A stretch of 6,672 bases of DNA from JBBQIY01 sp964618405. Its GTDB lineage: Bacteria; Verrucomicrobiota; Kiritimatiellia; RFP12; UBA3636. The position numbers and the translations under genes were made by a program. A model generated the notes under the pieces. It was given only the letters and a program-made list of their open reading frames with translations. It searched no databases and was not told the origin of the DNA. How positions within the stretch are numbered: position 1 is the stretch's first letter; every line of letters begins with the position of its first letter. The DNA lies in the NCBI GenBank assembly GCA_964618405.1, contig CAZUAY010000214.1:1-6672 (forward strand), in the 5' to 3' direction. Below, piece by piece: positions 1 through 4,950 of the stretch.

Positions 1-1522
1 GCGGTTCCCAACCCGTCAGGGAATTGGTCAGATAAATTCCAGCACGCTCCTCACGGGCATCGTCGAGCGGAGCACCGAGGGTTTCGAGCAGCAGACTGAT
101 TTGCAGGTGGGCGATGACGAATGGGGCGGGAAGAATTTCGAAGCCGAGGACGCGTTCGATGGCCGCCTTCTTAATATCGTGTGCCGTGAGGGCGTCGCCG
201 CCTTTTTCCTGAAGTGTCTTCGCGATACGTTGAAGTACGGCGTGAACATACGCGCCGGTTCCGCAGCACGGATCGAGAACGATAACGCGTTCATCGGCGA
301 GACCGTCAACGATGTGAAGCTCGGTGCGAAGAACGGTATCCACGCGCTCGACTTGGTAGTCGACGATCTCCGTCGGCGTGTACCAGACGCCGAGGTCTTT
401 GCGTAATTCGGGGTCGAACGCTTGGAGGAAGGGTTCGTAAAAATATTGAACGGCGTGACCTTCGTCAAAGGCGGCGAAGAAGTCTTTTTCCACCACGCGG
501 TTCAGCGCGGATGCGGCCCAGTCCAAAACCTCCTTGATTCCCAGCGGACCGAGACGCGCCGGCGTGGCGATCTGTTCGAAGAGGGCGCGGATCATCGGTA
601 CGCGCAAGTACCACACGGCCTTTTGCCAGTCGAAACGATCATCGTCCGCATGATAGGCAGAAGATGTTTCCCGCAACGCATACTTGAGCGATTTGTCTTT
701 TGACAGAGAAGCGATTCTACGTTTGCGGGCCCAGAGCACCCAAGCGGAGAAAATGCCATAAAAGAGGGTTTGGATGAGCGTGGAGCGGAAGAAGTGTTCG
801 CCCTTTTCGCCTTCGAACGTGAGCCCCAGCGCGTTTTCTAAGGCTTCGCGCAAGCCCGAGAGCGCGGGCAAATCGGCTTGGCTAATGCGGACTCTCGCAT
901 CGCGAGCGTAAGAGGCGAGGATGGCGGCGACGTCCTGAGGCGAGACGAGCGGCGCGTTGTGCATCAGGGCGCGGCTAAGGTATTCGCAAAAGCGTTCGGA
1001 CAGTGCTTCCGAGCACGTCCGCGGATGTGCCGACAGTCGCCAAAATGCCTCCTCCGTTTCGGCAAGCGTAAAACCCTCCAGCTCTGCGGGGTCGCCGGAC
1101 GGTGTGCGCCCGATCAGCGAGAAGGCACGATAGTTCGTAACCAACACAAGACCGTAATGTTCCCAATAGCGTCCGACCTGATCGCTCTCAACAGTTCGAG
1201 CCAGATCATCCGACGGGGATTTGACTTCAATGACGCCACGGGAAGGCGGAAGAATTGAGAGAGGATTTTTATCGGGGTTCTGCTTGGCGACTTTCGTTTT
1301 AAATTGATCGGCGGTAAACAAACCACCATCCGGCATGCCTGCGCCCTTGTTCTGGAGTTGGATGACACAGCACACCTTGGGCGAGAGCGTTTCACCGATG
1401 GTATTCAGAAGTTTCGAAAGCGGCGGATAATAGGAAGTCTCGCCTGTCCCTGAGTGTGTTGCACGGATGCATCCGACTTCTGCCAAATAGGTTTCAACGG
1501 CTTGTTTGAGTTTAACCGACAT
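1..1522 (-). CDS. Type IIG-like restriction-modification enzyme: PD-(D/E)XK nuclease plus N6-adenine DNA methyltransferase (partial, 3' end outside window)
   Basis: The minus strand translates without a stop for 507 codons from ATG at 1522 to the window edge, so the C-terminus is missing. Residues 1-140 look like a PD-(D/E)XK nuclease: P64-D65 in AGMPDGGLF, E99-V-K101 in GVIEVKSP, then Q115 and Y119 in QVGRYWEHYG, a pattern common in restriction nucleases. Residues 170-360 are a mostly helical linker. At 361-390 comes the stretch FYEPF, DPELRKDLGVWYTPTEI that precedes the methylase core in Eco57I/N-6 DNA methylase proteins. SAM-binding motif I is LDPCCGTGAY at 416-425, followed by a GFEILPAPFVIAHLQ segment (460-474). 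The catalytic NPPY-type motif and the target-recognition domain should lie beyond the edge. No helicase separates nuclease and methylase, unlike type ISP enzymes. The expected activity is methylating adenine in a specific DNA site and cutting unmodified DNA. An in-frame ATG at 1618 would add 32 residues. I prefer 1522 because it has a GGGA at suitable spacing and its N-terminus fits my memory of the family. The gene is divergent from the operon on the other strand. Confidence 0.88.
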   Translation of the reverse strand, partial: MSVKLKQAVETYLAEVGCIRATHSGTGETSYYPPLSKLLNTIGETLSPKVCCVIQLQNKGAGMPDGGLFTADQFKTKVAKQNPDKNPLSILPPSRGVIEVKSPSDDLARTVESDQVGRYWEHYGLVLVTNYRAFSLIGRTPSGDPAELEGFTLAETEEAFWRLSAHPRTCSEALSERFCEYLSRALMHNAPLVSPQDVAAILASYARDARVRISQADLPALSGLREALENALGLTFEGEKGEHFFRSTLIQTLFYGIFSAWVLWARKRRIASLSKDKSLKYALRETSSAYHADDDRFDWQKAVWYLRVPMIRALFEQIATPARLGPLGIKEVLDWAASALNRVVEKDFFAAFDEGHAVQYFYEPFLQAFDPELRKDLGVWYTPTEIVDYQVERVDTVLRTELHIVDGLADERVIVLDPCCGTGAYVHAVLQRIAKTLQEKGGDALTAHDIKKAAIERVLGFEILPAPFVIAHLQISLLLETLGAPLDDAREERAGIYLTNSLTGWEP

Positions 1523-1647
1523 GTTCGTTCCCAGAAAATGATAGATCAGTTTGCAGCGGCGTTGGGACGTAGAAACAGAAACCTCTACATCGCCTGTTAG
1601 GTTAGCATCATGACCCATAAAACGCCAGTTTAAAGGATGCGACCTCG

Positions 1648-1687
1648 GTAATCGGTCAGGCACAGGGGGCTGTGCCTGACCGATTAC
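1648..1687. repeat. Perfect 18-bp inverted repeat (hairpin, GGGG loop)
   Basis: The left arm GTAATCGGTCAGGCACAG (1648-1665) and right arm CTGTGCCTGACCGATTAC (1670-1687) are exact reverse complements around a 4-nt GGGG loop. No T-run follows on either side, and the hairpin lies between divergent genes, so it is a poor fit for a simple terminator of either one. The heptamer run begins 3 bp to its right. It could be a dispersed intergenic palindrome (REP/REPIN-like) or a protein-binding site. The structure is certain; the role is unknown. Confidence 0.9.
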
Positions 1688-1690
1688 AGT

Positions 1691-1718
1691 CGCGAGTTGC
1701 TAGTGGCTAGTCGCGAGT
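1691..1718. repeat. Four tandem degenerate heptamers (xGCxAGT)
   Basis: Reading every 7 bases gives CGCGAGT, TGCTAGT, GGCTAGT, CGCGAGT. All four end in AGT and share GC at positions 2-3. The decamer AGTCGCGAGT occurs at 1688-1697 and 1709-1718, and again at 6290-6299 beside the stop codon of the second ligase gene. This points to a dispersed heptamer family in the genome. Confidence 0.65.
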
Positions 1719-1892
1719 ACTACGGAATGCTCCTGCGAAAGAGCCGACAGGGTTCTCCCCAGATGGGCATCGGGGATTTGCGTTTAGAAATCGTAGACAG
1801 CCTGATCGAAGTTCCCCATAATGCCGCTCGCAACAGATGACAACGATTTCCATCATCTCAGCACCTGCCTCTGGATGAAATATTAATGGCAT
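1707..1892 (-). pseudogene. Possible remnant of a ParE/RelE-family toxin gene
   Basis: From ATG at 1892 the minus strand reads MPLIFHPEAGAEMME, which resembles the first strand and helix of ParE/RelE toxins of the plasmid-stabilisation type (typically FHPEAxAEMxEAAxYYE). After about residue 15 the expected helical pattern and the later arginine-rich core are not recognisable. The frame stops after 61 codons at 1707-1709, inside the heptamer run, whereas family members usually have about 90-110 residues. No antitoxin-like frame lies upstream: the frame ending at the TAG just before this ATG is itself closed by a stop within about 60 bases. I read it as a decayed toxin gene. Chance resemblance of a 15-residue stretch is a real alternative. 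Confidence 0.35.
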
Positions 1893-1929
1893 CCTAACAG
1901 TCTCGCACACGCTTTTTAAAAAAATTTAG

Positions 1930-1958
1930 TTGTTTTTTCTCCCAGTTAACCGTATTTT
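1930..1958 (+). promoter_or_regulatory. Candidate sigma-70-like promoter for the four-gene operon
   Basis: TTGTTT (1930-1935) and TATTTT (1953-1958) are separated by 17 bp in an AT-rich stretch about 70 bp upstream of the first gene. The matches are weak, 3 of 6 at -35 and 4 of 6 at -10. The AT-rich context, the lack of other candidates, and the position before a co-directional gene set support it. Transcription would start near 1965. Confidence 0.3.
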
Positions 1959-2015
1959 AATAGGGAGTTAAATGTAGTAGTTTTAACAAAACAAATCGGC
2001 TTGTCCGGAATGACC

Positions 2016-2021
2016 AAGGAG
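2016..2021 (+). promoter_or_regulatory. Ribosome binding site of the solute-binding lipoprotein gene
   Basis: AAGGAG sits 7 nt before the ATG at 2029. It decides the start: the nearby ATG at 2025 is in another frame and too close. The same 7-nt spacing recurs before the ACT gene and the second ligase gene. Confidence 0.85.
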
Positions 2022-2028
2022 TTGATGA

Positions 2029-3060
2029 ATGAGAAAAATAATAGCCTGCTTATTTGCGGTTGCAATTCTGGTATCAGGATGCGGTAAGCCGAAGACGGTT
2101 TTGAACGTTTACAACTGGAGCGATTATGTCGACCCCGATCTCATTACTGAGTTCGAAAAAGCGAATGACTGTCGCATCGTGACCGATCTCTTCGCCTCCA
2201 ATGAGGCCATGCTGTCGAAAATTCAAGCTGGGTCGTCTGGGTACGACCTCATCTTCCCGTCCAGCTACATGGTTAAGATCATGGCAGATGCTAACATTCT
2301 TGAAAAAATTGACCATTCCCTAATCCCCAACCTCGCGAACATCGACCCCGCCTACCTTGAGACCGCTCTGGATCATGAGATGACCTACGGTGTCCCCTAT
2401 ATGGTCACGTACACGGGCCTTGCCTACCGAAAGGATCGCGTTGGCGAGATCGAACACAGCTGGTCTGTTCTTGAAAACCGCACCGATCTCAAAGGACGCA
2501 TTACGATTCTTGATGACATGCGCGAAACCATTGGTGCCGCACTTCTTTATAAAGGCTACAGCCTCAATACGACGAGCGAGGCCGAACTGGCAGAGGCTCG
2601 CGATGTCGTGATCAAATGGAAGGCGAATATCGCGAAGTTCGAAAACGAGCAGTATAAGAACGGAATCGCAAACGAAGAGTTTTTGCTGGTGCAGGGTTAT
2701 AGTGGCGATATTGGGCAGGTGCAAAGTGAAGACGAGGGCATCGGCTTCTTCCTCCCAAAAGAAGGATTCTCGCTGAGTTGTGATGAAATGGTCATTCCCA
2801 AACTGGCTAAGAATAAAGAGCTCGCCTACAAGTTTATCAATTTCCTCCACGACGGCAAAGTAGCGGCCCGAAACATGGAATTCACCTCCTACTGGTGTCC
2901 CAACACGGCCGCGGTTGAGTTTCTTCCCGAAGAAATTAAAAATAATCCGACGATGTTCCCCGGAAGCGACACCATCAAACGTGGTGAAGTACTCGGCAAT
3001 CTCGGCCCAGCCTTGTCCCTCTACACGAAGACGTGGGACGAAATTAAAGCGGCAAAGTAA
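2029..3060 (+). CDS. PotD/PotF-like periplasmic solute-binding lipoprotein (polyamine-type ABC transporter family)
   Basis: This 343-residue protein has a short signal peptide and lipobox VSGC with the lipidated Cys at residue 18. The next residue is Gly, so outer-leaflet anchoring is possible. The rest is a full-length PotD/PotF-type bacterial solute-binding protein; family members are usually 340-370 residues. Signature segments are VYNWSDYV (28-34), FPSSYMV (76-82), ILDDMRETIGAAL (160-172), GYSGDIGQVQ (223-232), DEMVIP (252-257) and SYWCPNTAA (287-295). Compared with E. coli PotD as I remember it, W30, Y33, S78, Y80, D163, E166, D252 and Y288 match binding residues, so a cationic amine ligand is plausible. 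The tryptophans equivalent to W229 and W255 are Y224 and S250, so ligand preference may differ. No permease or ATPase gene accompanies it, and the DNA upstream is non-coding or on the other strand, making it an orphan binding protein. It is followed 5 nt later by the first ligase gene, probably in one transcript. Confidence 0.93.
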   Translation: MRKIIACLFAVAILVSGCGKPKTVLNVYNWSDYVDPDLITEFEKANDCRIVTDLFASNEAMLSKIQAGSSGYDLIFPSSYMVKIMADANILEKIDHSLIPNLANIDPAYLETALDHEMTYGVPYMVTYTGLAYRKDRVGEIEHSWSVLENRTDLKGRITILDDMRETIGAALLYKGYSLNTTSEAELAEARDVVIKWKANIAKFENEQYKNGIANEEFLLVQGYSGDIGQVQSEDEGIGFFLPKEGFSLSCDEMVIPKLAKNKELAYKFINFLHDGKVAARNMEFTSYWCPNTAAVEFLPEEIKNNPTMFPGSDTIKRGEVLGNLGPALSLYTKTWDEIKAAK

Positions 3061-3065
3061 AAACA

Positions 3066-4400
3066 ATGAATTCAAACTACTGGAACGATCTGAACTCACC
3101 TGTACACCCCATCAGTGCCCAGGATTTCATGCCACCCGAGCAACTGCGCCAACTGCAGCTCCATCGCCTCCAAATGCTGATCCAGTACACGTACGACCGA
3201 GTCGAACTTTTCCGGGATCGTTGCGATGAACGCGGGGTCAAGCCTCGGCACATTCAAACACTGGCCGACATTGAGATTCTTCCCACCTTCACCAAAACGG
3301 ATCTTCGCGACACCTATCCGTTCGGCCTCTTCGCCACGCCCATGAAAGACATCGTCCGCTTTCATGCCTCTTCGGGCACGACCGGAAAACCGATTGTCGT
3401 TGCCTACACACAGAGCGATCTCCAACTCTGGAGCGAATCCGTACAACGCGCCTTGGCCGCCTGCGGACTTGCCGCGGGCGATATCATCCAGAACTCCTAC
3501 GGATACGGACTTTTCACGGGAGGCCTCGGCATCCATCAAGGGGCGACCGACATGGGGCTCACCGTTGTGCCAGTTTCAGGCGGAAACTCTGAACGTCAAA
3601 TCATGCTCATGCGCGACTTTGGTGCTACGGCGATTTCCTGCACCCCAAGCTACTTCTTGCATCTGATTGAAGCGGCCCATGCACAGGGCGTCGACATGAA
3701 GCAACTCCCCCTCCGCGTTGGCATTTTCGGAGCAGAGCCATGGTCGGATGAGATGCGTGTCCGAATTGAAAAAGAATCCGGTCTTGAAGCATTTGACATC
3801 TATGGACTGACCGAAATCTGTGGACCTGGGGTTGGCATTGAATGCAAGCACCATTGCGGACTCCATATTTTCGAGGACCATTTTTACCCAGAGATTGTTG
3901 ACCCCGAAACTCTCGAACCCGTGCCAGACGGCGAAGAGGGCGAACTGCTGTTTACGACCCTGACGAAACAAGCGATGCCGATGATTCGTTATCGCACGCG
4001 CGACATCTCGATGATTTATACGGAACCTTGCAAGTGCGGTAGAACGATCCGCCGTATTCGCAGAATCCGTGCGCGCACGGATGACATGCTCATCATTCGC
4101 GGCGTCAACGTATTTCCATCGCAAATCGAAGTTGCGCTTTTGTCCCTCGACGCTACGCTGCCCCATTACGCCATCATCATCACGCGCAAGGATAATCTGG
4201 ACCAAGTTGAAGTGCAGGTCGAAATTCCGCGTGAGAAATTCAGCGATAGAATCAGCGAAATTGAAAATTTGCGCACCCTAATTAGCGAGACCATCCATCG
4301 CATCATCGGCATCTCAGTTAAGGTCATGCTGGTCGAGCCCAACACGCTGCCCCGCAGCGAAGGCAAAGCAAAGCGCGTAACTGATCTCCGTAGCAATTAA
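3066..4400 (+). CDS. PaaK-type aryl-CoA ligase, copy 1 (phenylacetate-CoA ligase family, AMP-forming)
   Basis: This 444-residue protein is full-length for the PaaK family (about 430-445). The family adenylates an aryl or arylacetic acid with ATP and transfers the acyl group to CoA in the cytoplasm. Visible motifs are the phosphate-binding loop SSGTTGKP (102-109), NSYGYGLFTGGLG (143-155) lining the acid pocket, FGAEPW (221-226), YGLTE (246-250), YRTRDIS (309-315) with the ribose-binding Asp at 313, hinge RTDDML (337-342), IIRGVNVFPSQIE (343-355), and C-terminal EGKAKRV with the likely catalytic Lys at 434. C260, C322 and C324 (PCKCGRT) could bind zinc, as I recall for some PaaK homologues. It starts 5 nt after the lipoprotein gene without a clear Shine-Dalgarno site, suggesting translational coupling. 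The true substrate is not decided by sequence: phenylacetate, indoleacetate, hydroxyphenylacetate or another acid are all possible. Confidence 0.93.
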   Translation: MNSNYWNDLNSPVHPISAQDFMPPEQLRQLQLHRLQMLIQYTYDRVELFRDRCDERGVKPRHIQTLADIEILPTFTKTDLRDTYPFGLFATPMKDIVRFHASSGTTGKPIVVAYTQSDLQLWSESVQRALAACGLAAGDIIQNSYGYGLFTGGLGIHQGATDMGLTVVPVSGGNSERQIMLMRDFGATAISCTPSYFLHLIEAAHAQGVDMKQLPLRVGIFGAEPWSDEMRVRIEKESGLEAFDIYGLTEICGPGVGIECKHHCGLHIFEDHFYPEIVDPETLEPVPDGEEGELLFTTLTKQAMPMIRYRTRDISMIYTEPCKCGRTIRRIRRIRARTDDMLIIRGVNVFPSQIEVALLSLDATLPHYAIIITRKDNLDQVEVQVEIPREKFSDRISEIENLRTLISETIHRIIGISVKVMLVEPNTLPRSEGKAKRVTDLRSN

Positions 4401-4423
4401 CTTTTCTCTCAAGCATTATCCTT

Positions 4424-4430
4424 AAGGAGG
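4424..4430 (+). promoter_or_regulatory. Strong ribosome binding site of the ACT gene, inside a small self-complementary sequence
   Basis: AAGGAGG lies 7 nt before ATG 4438 and is the strongest Shine-Dalgarno site in the window. AGGA followed by GGAC and TCCT (4425-4436) can fold into a 4-bp hairpin that would hide it. The fold is short and may not form in vivo. Confidence 0.8.
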
Positions 4431-4437
4431 ACTCCTA

Positions 4438-4866
4438 ATGAAAATTCAACAAATTGCAGTCTTTATGCAGAATAAGCCCGGCCATCTCAGCGGGATTTGC
4501 AAAACGCTTGCCAAAAACGACATTAACATCGTGACGCTTTCGCTCGCTGACACGCAACAGTTTGGCATTCTGCGTCTGATCGTAAAAGACTGGAAATTGG
4601 CCGCTGCTAAACTCGAAGAGGCAGGCTACCTTGTTCAATTGAGGGAAGTCGTAGCCGTCGAGGTTGCGGATCGTCCTGGCGGCATGCTCGAAGTTCTTGA
4701 CGCTATCGGGAATGCTGGGGTCAACATCGAATACGTATACGCCTTTACCTTCCGAAAAAGCGACCGCTGCGTACTCGTCTTCCGATTTGATGATCCCGAC
4801 AAGGCAACGGACGCATTAAAGTCTGCGGACCTCAATGTCCTGCGTCACTTTGACCTTTTCGACTAG
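4438..4866 (+). CDS. Tandem ACT-domain protein (COG4747-like), putative amino-acid sensor linked to PaaK
   Basis: This 142-residue protein consists of two ACT domains and nothing else. ACT 1 is at about residues 3-66, with the ligand-loop motif NKPGHLSGI (12-20), NDINIVTLSL (27-36) and FGILRLIV (42-49). ACT 2 is at about 70-142, with the matching DRPGGMLEVL (78-87), NAGVNIEYVYAF (92-103) and CVLVFRF (111-117). ACT domains bind small ligands, often amino acids, at domain interfaces. There is no catalytic or DNA-binding domain, so it would act by ligand binding or by contacting a partner. Free-standing tandem-ACT proteins are often encoded beside PaaK-type ligases in anaerobic bacteria and archaea. 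Here it sits between two such ligases, 37 nt after the first and 84 nt before the second, which suggests it modulates one or both. The ligand is unknown; an aromatic amino acid is the natural guess. Confidence 0.9.
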   Translation: MKIQQIAVFMQNKPGHLSGICKTLAKNDINIVTLSLADTQQFGILRLIVKDWKLAAAKLEEAGYLVQLREVVAVEVADRPGGMLEVLDAIGNAGVNIEYVYAFTFRKSDRCVLVFRFDDPDKATDALKSADLNVLRHFDLFD

Positions 4867-4871
4867 CCTGC

Positions 4872-4893
4872 GCCCCAGAACTGACTGTGGGGA
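4872..4893 (+). other. Small imperfect hairpin after the ACT gene
   Basis: CCCCA (4873-4877) can pair with TGGGG (4888-4892) across a 10-nt loop, just after the ACT stop codon. It is weak by itself but lies beside the stronger hairpin at 4901-4933, making two tandem stem-loops in this 84-nt gap. Confidence 0.4.
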
Positions 4894-4900
4894 CACACGA

Positions 4901-4933
4901 GGGGTGCGATTCTCTTTAGTTAAATCGCACCCT
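4901..4933 (+). promoter_or_regulatory. Stem-loop in the leader of the second ligase gene (attenuator, processing site or RNA-stability element)
   Basis: GGGTGCGATT (4902-4911) and AATCGCACCC (4923-4932) form a perfect 10-bp stem with an 11-nt loop. A G-U pair (4901/4933) extends it. It ends only 5 bp before the purine-rich ribosome-binding stretch of the second ligase gene. There is no T-run, so a classical terminator is unlikely. A role in RNA processing, differential stability or protein binding within the operon is inference. Confidence 0.6.
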
Positions 4934-4935
4934 GA

Positions 4936-4943
4936 AAGAAGAG
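4936..4943 (+). promoter_or_regulatory. Weak ribosome binding site of the second ligase gene
   Basis: AAGAAGAG is purine-rich but lacks the GG core. Its end is 7 nt before ATG 4951, the same spacing as at the lipoprotein and ACT genes. This favours the first of four consecutive ATG codons as the start. Confidence 0.5.
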
Positions 4944-4950
4944 AACTTGT

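Larger units (their letters stand above)
1523..2028. other. Divergent intergenic region with repeats and regulatory DNA
   Basis: About 500 bp lie between the divergently oriented methylase gene and the plus-strand operon. I see no intact gene. The contents, listed separately, are a perfect 18-bp inverted repeat, a run of four degenerate heptamers, a possible toxin-gene remnant on the minus strand, and an AT-rich stretch at about 1910-1990 that probably holds the operon promoter. The stretch 1523-1647 should contain the methylase promoter, but I found no convincing -35/-10 pair there. Confidence 0.7.

Noticed and set aside
28..468. Minus-strand frame of 146 codons rich in Ser, Arg and Pro
   Set aside because: It is out of frame with the methylase reading on the same strand, which has recognisable motifs (DPCCGTGAY). 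The composition is that of a shadow frame.
101..1258. Three plus-strand open frames (101-406, 422-703, 878-1258)
   Set aside because: All are antisense to the methylase coding frame, show no family motifs, and are not preceded by good ribosome sites.
1523..1618. Upstream in-frame ATG (1618) adding 32 residues to the methylase
   Set aside because: The frame is open, but there is no Shine-Dalgarno site and the extra residues look unlike a family N-terminus. Kept only as an alternative start.
1893..1963. Possible antitoxin gene ending one base before the toxin-like ATG
   Set aside because: The frame VNWEKKQLNFFKKRVRDC is closed by an upstream stop after about 20 codons and has no start codon or DNA-binding pattern.
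2320..3099. 259-codon minus-strand open frame
   Set aside because: It lies opposite the lipoprotein gene, which has strong family motifs and a good ribosome site. The length reflects low stop frequency in that antisense frame.
3576..4205. 209-codon minus-strand open frame
   Set aside because: Antisense to the first ligase gene and without recognisable motifs.
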